Notes under the pieces: generated by a model
Told to the model about the DNA's origin: nothing
Databases searched by the model: none
The model's input: only the letters and a program-made list of their open reading frames with translations
Assembly: GCA_017409465.1 (NCBI GenBank)
Contig: JAFQSQ010000024.1
Coordinates: 1 to 64,000 of the forward strand
Length of the DNA stretch: 64,000 nucleotides
From: Akkermansia sp.
GTDB taxonomy: Bacteria > Verrucomicrobiota > Verrucomicrobiia > Verrucomicrobiales > Akkermansiaceae
Reading direction: 5' to 3'
In this document: in pieces, positions 41,355-49,547 of the stretch
How positions within the stretch are numbered: position 1 is the stretch's first letter
Layout: every line of letters begins with the position of its first letter
Translations under genes and position numbers: made by a program

Positions 41355-42815
41355 TTATTCTGCAGCGGGAGCTGACGGTTTGCCTTCTACGGCATCGGCC
41401 TTGCCGTTCTGCTTTTTGGCCGGACGTTTTTTGCCGTTTTTGCGGTTGCGCCCGGGAGCCGGAGTGGGAGTCGGGGCTTTCTCACCCTTGGGGAACCAGA
41501 TGGAGTTATCGCTTGTCACGACGATGAACCCCTGCTCCAGCAGCCAGAGCATATCAGCGGCATAAGCGGCGTGTGCCTCAGTGGCCGCCGCCTTGCTCTC
41601 CTCATCAGTGCCCATAGGCACGCCGGAAAGCTCCGCGAACATCTCATCGGTCTTCTTGCCGGAATTTTCCTTGCTCCAGTTGACAATGGCCATCATCCGA
41701 TCTGCCAGTACCATGTCTGCCGGGATGGCGCGTACCCGGCTCGGGCCGGTGAAATGATTGCCGCTCCACTTGTAGATGGGCATGTGGTGGCGAGCCAGAC
41801 CATGGCAGAGATTGGGGATGAGCATCTGCGGGAAGCGGCGGGTCTTTTCGGACAGCAGGATGATATGCGCTGCCAGTCCGGTGCTGAGGCGCGTTTTCTC
41901 TGTGGCGCCATTGATGAAGACCTTATCTACCGTCTCGTAGATGCTGTCGAAATGGTATTGCTCGAAATCTGCCTCGACGGCACGAGTATCGTTCAGGACG
42001 ATATCCTCAGCCCCTGCGCGAGTGGGTTTCCATACGGTTTTGTGAGAGGCAGCCTGAAGCCAGGCGGCAAGCGTTTCCTCGCTCTTGTCGGTGGAAATAC
42101 GATTCTTGAACACCTCCAGCGGCATGTTGCTGTACTTGCTGCGGTAGAGATTCATCAGAGCCGTCTGGTAGCCATGCCAGTTAGCCGGGCCAATCAGCTC
42201 CTTGCCCAGATTGCAGACGGCCACGGCGGTGAAGGTGCCCTTGGGTGCTTCGACCTCTACCTGTTCCTCTGTGTAGAGCTCGCTGAACCACGGGGCGCGG
42301 CTCAGGTAGGAGAGTGCTTCTGCGCGGGTGAGCCAGCAGGCGCCATCGCCCTTCGTGGAGTGGATGAGCGGGGTGCCGGTCTCCATTTTCATGAATACCA
42401 GATCGTAGCGAATGCCTGCCCCCATGACAACTCGCGCCAGATCCAGCAGGGGAAGGGCGCGCTTCTGTTTCTGAATTTCGGCGGCAAACAGTTCGAGAAT
42501 ATTGTTGGCAGGCCGCAACTCGACACGGTAGCCCTCTGCCGGCTGCAGCGGCTCCCGCAGCGGCTTGCGCTCGACTTTGGCGGCTTCGCGGCGATCATCG
42601 CGGCGGGGTGCCTTGCGGGCAGGCCGCTCATCTCGACCGCGCTGGGGGCGGCGTTCGCCGCTGAAGCGCGGGGCATCTCGGCGGTCGCGGGGCTTCTCGG
42701 TCCAGGTGGCGGGGGCGTCGGAGCCTCCTCGCGCCCAGGCCGGACCAAACTGAAAATCTGTCAACTCGGAGAGGTTGATGGAGTCTGCGCTGCCGTTCTG
42801 CTGATCGTCCTTCAT
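41355..42815 (-). CDS. Unknown protein with basic disordered N- and C-termini
   Basis: 486 aa, family not recognised. Residues 35-95 are rich in Arg, Asp and Pro (RRDAPRFSGERRPQRGRDER), the last 45 are rich in Lys, Arg, Pro and Ala (NRKNGKKRPAKKQNGK); both resemble RNA-binding tails. The folded middle (about 100-435) has LELFAAEIQKQKRALPLLDLARVVM, CWLTRAEALSYLSRAPWFSELY and MLWLLEQGFIVVTSDNSIWFPKG, the last like a winged-helix end. Upstream of def. A role in translation or RNA metabolism is a guess from charge and neighbour only. No membrane or signal sequence. Confidence 0.75.
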   Translation of the reverse strand: MKDDQQNGSADSINLSELTDFQFGPAWARGGSDAPATWTEKPRDRRDAPRFSGERRPQRGRDERPARKAPRRDDRREAAKVERKPLREPLQPAEGYRVELRPANNILELFAAEIQKQKRALPLLDLARVVMGAGIRYDLVFMKMETGTPLIHSTKGDGACWLTRAEALSYLSRAPWFSELYTEEQVEVEAPKGTFTAVAVCNLGKELIGPANWHGYQTALMNLYRSKYSNMPLEVFKNRISTDKSEETLAAWLQAASHKTVWKPTRAGAEDIVLNDTRAVEADFEQYHFDSIYETVDKVFINGATEKTRLSTGLAAHIILLSEKTRRFPQMLIPNLCHGLARHHMPIYKWSGNHFTGPSRVRAIPADMVLADRMMAIVNWSKENSGKKTDEMFAELSGVPMGTDEESKAAATEAHAAYAADMLWLLEQGFIVVTSDNSIWFPKGEKAPTPTPAPGRNRKNGKKRPAKKQNGKADAVEGKPSAPAAE

Positions 42816-42901
42816 ATGGAAAAATGGTATTCTGCCGTTAGCCTACCGCTAAAACGGCGTCATTGCAATCATTTTTTGCGGACGCATACCGGAAAAGCAT
42901 G

Positions 42902-44572
42902 TCAACCTTCATCATTTTCGGCAGGTTGGGGCATAGTTTCGCTGAATTCCACGCCCAGAAGACAGATGTCGTCGTCCTGATTGGTGCTTCCGGTGAATTG
43001 GTGCATGGCGGCCAGAGAGATATCGAGCATCTCGCGGATGTTCTGCGGCGCCCGCTGGTGCAGGAAGTCAATGATACGGCTGCTGCCCAGTTCATCCTGC
43101 TCGGCATTGCGGGCTTCAGTCAGGCCGTCCGTGTAGAGCATGAGCTTGGTGCCGTTCTCCAGCGGGATTTCGCTCTCGCGGAACATGGCGTTTTCCATCA
43201 GTCCCAGAGCCGGAGAACGCGGGATGGGGGGGACGGAGGCTTCGCCTGAGGGTTGCAGTACCAGCGGAGCCGGATGCCCTGCGCCGGAGAGGGTGAGGCG
43301 TCTTTTATCCAGATCCAGATACACGTAGCAGGCCGATGCAAACATCGTGATATTAGCACGGTCAAAGATACGGTAGAGCTGGCGGTTGAGGCTTGCAAGC
43401 AGCAGACCGGGTGTGTCGGCCAGGTTGGAGACCTGCTCCATGAGCCCCCTCAGCATGGCGGCTATCAGAGCAGCGCGCACACCGTGTCCCATGACGTCGC
43501 AGATGAGCATCCCGATGCCGGAGTTTCCCACGGGGAAAACTTCGAAACAATCGCCTGCCACCCCGGTGGAGGGCATGTAGACGTGGTGGAAGGAGGCTCG
43601 CCTCAGGGTACCATTGCTCTGGGGACGCACCCGATCCGGTATTTGCAGCGGTTGCAGGGCGCGCTGCACTTCGCGTGCCAGGGAGATTTCCTTTTCCAGT
43701 GCTCGGTTTCGCTCGTCGAGCTGTCTGGCCAGTCGCTGGTATTTCTGCTGTGATTCTATCAGCTTGGTGACATCGGATGAGATGCCCACCACCCCTTTGA
43801 CCGAGCCGTCTGCTGCGTACCACGGGAATTTCGAAACCTTTGACCAGGTGTGTTTGCCGCCCTTCCAGGTCTCGTGGTGGATACGGTTGGTAATGGGACG
43901 TCCTGTCCGCATGATTTCTTCCTCTTCCTTACGGGCTATCTCGCTCATCTCCGGTGAGAAGAAGTGCGAGTCCTTGCGCCCGATCAGATCAGAGGGTGTA
44001 TGCACCTTCATCTTTCTGGCAGTAGCCTCGTTTGCGATGACGAAGCGCGATTCCCGGTTCTTGTAGTAGATGTTGTCCGGCAGGCAGTTGATGAGGGTTC
44101 GGAACAAATCGCGGTCCTCCATGGCGTGCATGTCCGCCATTTTGCGCCGGGTGATATCCACCCATACGCCCACCAGACGTTCGGGTTTTCTGTTCGGGCC
44201 ATACTCGAGCATGCCGTTGACTCGTATCCATTTCCAGCCCCGGGAACGCAGATTGAGCAGTCGGAACTCTACTCTCAATTGGTTGGTGGAATGCGCCGGG
44301 CGATTCAGAAAACGGTGGATGGTCTGACGAAAGAAAGCCAGATCATCCGGGTGCACCGTTTTTTCCGGTTCGGTGAAGATGTTGGGAGCCCACTCATCAT
44401 AGCTCATCCCCATCATCTTGACGCACTGTTCTGTGTAGAATATCTCGCCGCCAATCAAATCCCAGCAGTAGACGCCTTCCTCGGCTGCACGCAAGGCTTT
44501 GCGTACCATTTCCCATTGAAAAATACGCGGAACCCCGGAACGCCGGGAACTCTTGTCAGCCTCACTCGCCAT
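42902..44572 (-). CDS. PAS-PAS-PP2C (SpoIIE-type) serine phosphatase
   Basis: 556 aa, cytoplasmic signalling protein. First PAS/PAC (about 15-150: WEMVRKALRAAEEGVYCWDL, HPDDLAFF, GVWVDITRRK), second PAS (about 155-285: NCLPDNIYYKNRESRFVIANEA, GISSDVTKL), short coiled coil (about 285-320), then the SpoIIE/RsbU phosphatase domain (about 335-545) with VAGDCFEVF, LICDVMGHGVRAAL, SGAGHPAPLVL, LYTDGLTEARN and DDDICLLGV, all metal-binding Asp present. Likely regulates an anti-sigma antagonist or similar partner switch; none is adjacent. The start is placed at ATG 44572: the TTG at 44581 lies next to the -10 box. Confidence 0.92.
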   Translation of the reverse strand: MASEADKSSRRSGVPRIFQWEMVRKALRAAEEGVYCWDLIGGEIFYTEQCVKMMGMSYDEWAPNIFTEPEKTVHPDDLAFFRQTIHRFLNRPAHSTNQLRVEFRLLNLRSRGWKWIRVNGMLEYGPNRKPERLVGVWVDITRRKMADMHAMEDRDLFRTLINCLPDNIYYKNRESRFVIANEATARKMKVHTPSDLIGRKDSHFFSPEMSEIARKEEEEIMRTGRPITNRIHHETWKGGKHTWSKVSKFPWYAADGSVKGVVGISSDVTKLIESQQKYQRLARQLDERNRALEKEISLAREVQRALQPLQIPDRVRPQSNGTLRRASFHHVYMPSTGVAGDCFEVFPVGNSGIGMLICDVMGHGVRAALIAAMLRGLMEQVSNLADTPGLLLASLNRQLYRIFDRANITMFASACYVYLDLDKRRLTLSGAGHPAPLVLQPSGEASVPPIPRSPALGLMENAMFRESEIPLENGTKLMLYTDGLTEARNAEQDELGSSRIIDFLHQRAPQNIREMLDISLAAMHQFTGSTNQDDDICLLGVEFSETMPQPAENDEG

Positions 44573-44580
44573 TTGTTCCA

Positions 44581-44609
44581 ATACTACTCCATCAGTCCCG
44601 GAATGACAA
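44581..44609 (-). promoter_or_regulatory. Promoter of the PP2C phosphatase gene, start-codon-proximal type
   Basis: Minus strand: TTGTCA (44604-44609), 17-bp spacer, TAGTAT (44581-44586), 8 nt before the ATG at 44572. Confidence 0.7.
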
Positions 44610-44700
44610 GCAGAAAACGTGAAAAATACGCCGAAAATAGCGACTCCGGGCGCACTCGACGGAAATCGGATGACAATAAAGGAGGGAACGCGTTTTTGTC

Positions 44701-44729
44701 TTGTCGCGACAGAGCCTTTTCGTTAGAAT
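44701..44729 (+). promoter_or_regulatory. Promoter of recQ, start-codon-proximal type
   Basis: TTGTCG (44701-44706), 17-bp spacer, TAGAAT (44724-44729), 10 nt before the ATG at 44740. The ATG at 44728 overlaps the -10 box and is unlikely to be used. Confidence 0.7.
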
Positions 44730-44739
44730 GGGCGTACGC

Positions 44740-46896
44740 ATGGTGTCAGACGAAGAGAGCGATGTTGTGATGCAGGCATTGCAGCAGTATTTCGGGTTTT
44801 CCTCCCTGCGAGCTGGGCAGGATGAGGTCGTGGCTGCCGTGATGGCGGGGCGGGATACTCTGGCCATCATGCCCACCGGTAAGGGCAAGTCGCTCTGCTA
44901 CCAGTTGCCGGCTCTGTGTCGTGCGGGGTTGACTATAGTTGTGTCGCCTCTCATTGCACTGATGAAGGATCAGGTGGATGCCTTGCAGGCTCGTGGAATC
45001 GCGGCGGCGGCGATTAACTCGTCGCTGGGGGCAGAGGAGTATCGCTCCGTCATGGCAGCCCTGCGGCGGGATGAACTGAAGATTCTCTACGTAGCCCCCG
45101 AGCGCTTCGCGCAGGAGGGCTTCATGAATATATTGCAGGGGGTGCAAATCTCATTGCTGGCGATTGATGAGGCTCACTGCCTCAGTCAGTGGGGACACGA
45201 TTTCCGCCCGGATTATCTGCGCCTGGGGAAAGTCCGCGAGCGCTTAGGGTGTCCGCAGACTATAGCATTGACCGCGACGGCGACATCGTTTGTACGCGAG
45301 GATATACTGGCGACGCTTCAACTGCGCGAGCCTGCCGTCATCGTGAGCGGATTTGCCCGTGAGAACCTGGATTTCGGCATCACCCACTGTGAGGGGCGCA
45401 AGGCAAAGTTTGAGCGTATCGCCAGGGTGGTGCGTCAGTGGAAAAAGGGTATCATCTATTGCTCAACACGCAAGAACGTGATGCTGGTGTTCGACGAGCT
45501 CTCTTCGCTGGGGACAAATGCCGTGGCATATCATGCCGGGATGACGGATGAAGAGCGAGCTTTTTCGCAGGATGCGTTTATCTCCGGGCGTTCGGACGTG
45601 GTGGTGGCGACCAATGCCTTTGGCATGGGGATCGACCGGGCTGATGTGCGTTTTGTCATTCATTATGAGATACCCGGGAGTGTGGAAGCGTACTACCAGG
45701 AGGCCGGTCGTGCCGGGCGCGATGGTGAGCGCTCCGTATGCGAGCTGTTGTTTAATCATGCTGATCTCAAGACGCAGGAGTTCTTCTTTGAAGGGAGCAA
45801 CCCATCGTTGCAGTTGATTCGCTCTCTCTATAATCTGCTGCGCTTTGAGTGCAACCCTGATACGCACGAGCTGGCGCTGACCGTGGACGCCATGGCTGAG
45901 CGATTGGGTGGCAAGGAGGTCAACCCAATGTCTGTCGGTACCGCCCTGTCTTGCCTCATCCATGCGGGGGCAATCGAGAGGTTTGATATCGCCGGGTCAA
46001 ATACTCGTGGAACACGCGTGCTGAACCCGCAGCTCAACTTTGAGTGTCTGCCCATCGATGGTACCACGCTGGAGGAGAAAGCCCGTCGCGACCACCTCAA
46101 AATCGAGGCCATTACCCGCTATGCCTATTCGGTGGGCTGCCGACAGCAGTGGATTCTTCATTATTTCGGACAGACGGATGCTGAGCCCTGTGGCCACTGT
46201 GATGCCTGTGCCGTGGATGAAAGCGAGCGCGAGGAGGTGCAGGGGGAAGACCTGCTGCTGGTTCGCAAGGCGCTGGCCGGTGTGGCTCGGGCTTCACGAC
46301 GCGGCACCGATGGGACTTGGTCCGGTATCTATGGGCGAGGTCGGGTTATGGATATGCTGCGCGGCTCGAAGAGTGCCGGGATGAACGCTCACCTCAAGTC
46401 TCTTTCGACCTATGGTATCCTGTCGCACGTGACGGATACCTGCCTGAAGGCCATGTTCCGCGCGATGCACGAGGGAGGTTTGCTGCAGAGCTCCGGCGGT
46501 GATAAGCCTCTCATCACCTTGACCGAGAAGGGGGAGGCTGTGATGCAGTCGCGCTGCGGAATCAGACTCTCCCTGCGGGGGTGGAGTCAGCAGGCTGCCG
46601 GGGCAGCCATGCCAGCATCCCGTGCAGGAAGAACTCGTGCCGTGCTGCAGAGTATGGGGCTGGGGCGTATGGATAAGGAGCTTTACTCGCTCCTCGCGGA
46701 GCTGCGGCGTGATATAGCTGAGGAACACCACATGCCCGCCTATCGCGTCATGCACAATGAGACACTGCGGGCCATGGCCACCCTGAAGCCGACAACCCCG
46801 GAGGCAGCTGCCAATATCAAAGGAGTGGGCCCCTGGCTGAGAAAGACATTTCTTGCGGCGTTCGTGGAGTTGATTCAGGATTACGAGGAACGCTGA
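44740..46896 (+). CDS. recQ: ATP-dependent DNA helicase RecQ
   Basis: 718 aa. 3'-5' helicase in recombination and replication-fork repair. Helicase motifs: LRAGQDEVV (motif 0), MPTGKGKSLCYQLP (I), AIDEAHCLSQWGHDFRPDY (II), ALTATAT (III), GIIYCSTRKN (IV), ATNAFGMGIDRADVRFVIH (V), QEAGRAGRDGE (VI). The RecQ-Ct zinc site uses C in YSVGCRQQW and CGHCDAC. An HRDC domain closes the protein (about 615-715, LYSLLAELRRDIAEEHHMPAY). Start at 44740 (MVSDEES) chosen from promoter position; ATG 44728 and TTG 44701 are alternatives. Convergent with the next gene, 1 bp apart. Confidence 0.96.
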   Translation: MVSDEESDVVMQALQQYFGFSSLRAGQDEVVAAVMAGRDTLAIMPTGKGKSLCYQLPALCRAGLTIVVSPLIALMKDQVDALQARGIAAAAINSSLGAEEYRSVMAALRRDELKILYVAPERFAQEGFMNILQGVQISLLAIDEAHCLSQWGHDFRPDYLRLGKVRERLGCPQTIALTATATSFVREDILATLQLREPAVIVSGFARENLDFGITHCEGRKAKFERIARVVRQWKKGIIYCSTRKNVMLVFDELSSLGTNAVAYHAGMTDEERAFSQDAFISGRSDVVVATNAFGMGIDRADVRFVIHYEIPGSVEAYYQEAGRAGRDGERSVCELLFNHADLKTQEFFFEGSNPSLQLIRSLYNLLRFECNPDTHELALTVDAMAERLGGKEVNPMSVGTALSCLIHAGAIERFDIAGSNTRGTRVLNPQLNFECLPIDGTTLEEKARRDHLKIEAITRYAYSVGCRQQWILHYFGQTDAEPCGHCDACAVDESEREEVQGEDLLLVRKALAGVARASRRGTDGTWSGIYGRGRVMDMLRGSKSAGMNAHLKSLSTYGILSHVTDTCLKAMFRAMHEGGLLQSSGGDKPLITLTEKGEAVMQSRCGIRLSLRGWSQQAAGAAMPASRAGRTRAVLQSMGLGRMDKELYSLLAELRRDIAEEHHMPAYRVMHNETLRAMATLKPTTPEAAANIKGVGPWLRKTFLAAFVELIQDYEER

Positions 46897-46897
46897 A

Positions 46898-48238
46898 TCA
46901 TGTGGGTTCGTAGCCCTGTACTTTGTAGCAGCGTCTCAGCAGCAGTCTGCTGGGCTTGGCGGTGTCAGACGGGGTGAACCATACCTCAAATGCTGCCCCG
47001 AAATACTGGTGGCCGGAGCTTTTGCGGATGATGAACAGCGGGGTTCCCTCCGGGAAGATGGTGTCGAGGCTGTTGCGGAATGTGTTTCTCAGCCAGAGGG
47101 GAACCGAACCGGGGATGTCATGCCTGAATTGTTCGTTCGGATTGTTGGAGTAGCGGGCGGGGCAGTTGAGGAGACGCAGCGTGCGGTCGCTTTCCTGCTC
47201 CTTGATGTAGAGCAGGATGGTGCCGGGTTCGCCGGGGTTGGCATATATCTCAGCCTGGTAGGTTCCTTCCTGTGAGGGTGGTTCCATCAATCGCAGCTCC
47301 GGGGTGCTGCCGGGGTAGGAATCCTTGCCGGTAATCATGCGTTTCATCGTTTCGCGGTCAGGCGATTCCGCAAGAGCCCGCAGACGTTCATCCGTCTCTA
47401 CTATAGCGGCATTGATGGCCTTACCGGCTGTCTCTTCATGGTCGGCCCCTCGCCAAGCAACCAGCAGGAAATGCTGACCTCCCAGGTCGATAGCCAAGTC
47501 GGGGATACGGGGCTGTTTATCATCATCCAGCGGCATGGGATCACCGGGTTTGACGAAGGTATAGCCCACGGGGAGGGGGTCTCCCTCATACAGGCGCCGG
47601 AAGCTGACATGCACCAGTCCCGGAGTACCGCCGGTGCTGGGAGGTATCATGACTACATGCCCCGGTTTGGAGTAGAACAGGTCATCCTCACCCGCAGAGC
47701 ACCAGCGAGGCGCTCCGGAGAGGTATTCGTTGAGAATGTCGCGGTGTTCTTTCTCGAGAAACTGCAGATGCGGCACCTCCTCGATGGTATTAATCTGCTG
47801 ATTTGTCGTGTCGATGGGCAGGACAAGCGAGGTGGGACCGCTGAGGGCATCCGCTGCGGGGTGGAGCACGGTCGTTGTCTGAATGGGGGTCGTTTCCTGC
47901 TCCGATACCGGCAGCGGGATATCTGCCAGAATCGCGATGAATACGAAAGCAATGGTCGCAATCCCCCAGGTGCTCATCCAGGTGAGGAACTGCCAGAAAG
48001 CCCGGACATTGCGCAGCCGCAGCATGTGGACGAACGCCGCTATACCCATCAGGAGGCCTGACAGACAGATGGCCCCCCACACCATCCACCCGGCATAGTG
48101 GACAGTGGCGTCCTGATATTCCTTCGGGCTAACCTCGGGAAACAGGATGGGCAGACACCCCAGGATGGCAATAATGGCACAGAGGATATGAATCTCCGTG
48201 GGGGCGAGCAGGAGGCGCCGTATGGAATAGGGTATCAT
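46898..48238 (-). CDS. Membrane protein of unknown function
   Basis: 446 aa, not recognised. Three N-terminal membrane segments (about 14-33, 47-70, 84-105) are followed by a Thr-rich linker and a roughly 300-residue soluble domain with LAIDLGGQHFLLVAWRG, GYTFVKPGDPMPLDDDKQPR and GTPLFIIRKSSGHQYFGAAFEVWFTPSD. The soluble part would lie outside the cytoplasm if the first segment is inward-to-outward. Its ATG overlaps the stop of the next upstream gene by 4 bp, so it is translationally coupled to the ankyrin-type cluster. Confidence 0.75.
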   Translation of the reverse strand: MIPYSIRRLLLAPTEIHILCAIIAILGCLPILFPEVSPKEYQDATVHYAGWMVWGAICLSGLLMGIAAFVHMLRLRNVRAFWQFLTWMSTWGIATIAFVFIAILADIPLPVSEQETTPIQTTTVLHPAADALSGPTSLVLPIDTTNQQINTIEEVPHLQFLEKEHRDILNEYLSGAPRWCSAGEDDLFYSKPGHVVMIPPSTGGTPGLVHVSFRRLYEGDPLPVGYTFVKPGDPMPLDDDKQPRIPDLAIDLGGQHFLLVAWRGADHEETAGKAINAAIVETDERLRALAESPDRETMKRMITGKDSYPGSTPELRLMEPPSQEGTYQAEIYANPGEPGTILLYIKEQESDRTLRLLNCPARYSNNPNEQFRHDIPGSVPLWLRNTFRNSLDTIFPEGTPLFIIRKSSGHQYFGAAFEVWFTPSDTAKPSRLLLRRCYKVQGYEPT

Positions 48239-49506
48239 GGCCGAGCCTCCTGTTTCTGCAACAGCCCCGGATGCTCCAGAAGGTAGCGCAGTAGTACTAC
48301 CTGAGGATTTTTTTCCCTCAGTTCTTCGTAAGCGGTGGCGAGCGCCGGTAAGGCTCCTTCAGATACGGCGAGGCCTTCGCTTGAATACAGGTCGGAGAGC
48401 ATAGCCGCCCTTTTGGGCATACCGTGTGCGAGGTAGCAGGCCTCGGCTGTTTTCAGTAATTCCGGCGTGAGAAGCTGATAGTCGCAGTGCCGTATGGCGG
48501 CATCGACCAGCAGACCGGCACGGATGGCACGCTGCGGTTCCGGGCATGTCTCATCCGTCATTCCTTCGGCATCCGGCGGAGTGATGCCGGCCAGCCGCAG
48601 TTGAAGCCGGAGAGCTGCTGCTGCCAATTCGGGGTCATATGCGCCGGCATAGCGCCGCAGATCCGGCAGCGCCCGATTCCCCTCCTGGTTGGTCAGCAGC
48701 TCCAGCAGTTGCCCCATCGGGCGGGCGGCGTAGCAGTCTATCATCTCCTCGTTGGTGACGGGCAGCATGGCGTTGAGCTTCTCAAGCGCCAGCCTGAGCT
48801 TTCCCGGATTAATCGGCCAGTTGAGCCGGTGCAAATCCCGCAGCAACGCCCCGGGTACCTCTTCGAGGAAATGTTCTCCATGCTCCCAGAAGAGCATATT
48901 GTTGACATAGGCGTATGTCTTCTCCGGGAATGCCGTACGCATGAAATCCAGACAGTCACCCATGGCTCCGGGAGGGGTTTTCCTGAGCGTGTCCTGGCTC
49001 AGATAGTGCTGAAGCATGGCATCGGCCTTGTCATAGAATGGTTTGCAGTACCGGCGCAGCATATAGTCCCTGCTCCCGGGGGCTTCGGCATACTGTGCCT
49101 GAGCCGCACGAAGGCGCATGTAGCGCAGCAGGGCACTCTCTTCGAACGGTACGCGCAGGGTGAGCTCACGGGGCAGGCGGTGGTGGCGGTTGAGCTGTTC
49201 CATCACATCCGGCATGCCATTGATGTAAAACATGGCGTTGCAGCCGTACAGATTTTCCTGCAGGGGGTTGGCTCCGGAATCCAGGTAGAGCCCGATGAGC
49301 TGTTGCATGAGCCCCCTCTGTTCCGGCGGCATCGTCAGCGCCAGCCGACACAGGCGGATGAGCATGGTGTCGCCGTTGGCGTCTGCTTCCTGCGGCAGAT
49401 AGGGGATGATGGCCGCAATAGGGGCATCGGAATGACTGCGTACCGCTGCCCCCTGTGCGACACACAGGGGTGCCAGAGTCATCACAACCGTGGCAAAACG
49501 TCTCAT
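48235..49506 (-). CDS. Exported protein with weak ankyrin-like repeat
   Basis: 423 aa. Signal peptide (MRRFATVVMTLAPLCVAQGAA). Near residues 42-95 DANGDTMLIRLCRLAL and YLDSGANPLQENLYGCNAMFYING form one ankyrin-like pair; the rest is helical and not assigned. It is similar in layout to the next upstream gene, also an exported ankyrin protein, so the two are probably diverged relatives. A promoter (TTGACA-17-TAGAGT) overlaps the end of the upstream gene, and GTAAGGAT precedes the ATG as a possible ribosome site. Confidence 0.7.
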   Translation of the reverse strand: MRRFATVVMTLAPLCVAQGAAVRSHSDAPIAAIIPYLPQEADANGDTMLIRLCRLALTMPPEQRGLMQQLIGLYLDSGANPLQENLYGCNAMFYINGMPDVMEQLNRHHRLPRELTLRVPFEESALLRYMRLRAAQAQYAEAPGSRDYMLRRYCKPFYDKADAMLQHYLSQDTLRKTPPGAMGDCLDFMRTAFPEKTYAYVNNMLFWEHGEHFLEEVPGALLRDLHRLNWPINPGKLRLALEKLNAMLPVTNEEMIDCYAARPMGQLLELLTNQEGNRALPDLRRYAGAYDPELAAAALRLQLRLAGITPPDAEGMTDETCPEPQRAIRAGLLVDAAIRHCDYQLLTPELLKTAEACYLAHGMPKRAAMLSDLYSSEGLAVSEGALPALATAYEELREKNPQVVLLRYLLEHPGLLQKQEARP

Positions 49507-49518
49507 ATCCTTACCAAC

Positions 49519-49547
49519 ACTCTAATGAAAATCGGCTCTTCTGTCAA
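49519..49547 (-). promoter_or_regulatory. Promoter of the 49.5 kb exported-protein gene
   Basis: Minus strand: TTGACA (49542-49547), 17-bp spacer, TAGAGT (49519-49524), 12 nt before the ATG. The -35 overlaps the stop codon region of the upstream gene. Confidence 0.6.

Noticed and set aside
44701..44739. RecQ start at TTG 44701 or ATG 44728
   Set aside because: Both lie within the promoter (-35 at 44701-44706, -10 at 44724-44729); ATG 44740 fits the spacing seen in nine other genes and still covers the whole helicase domain.
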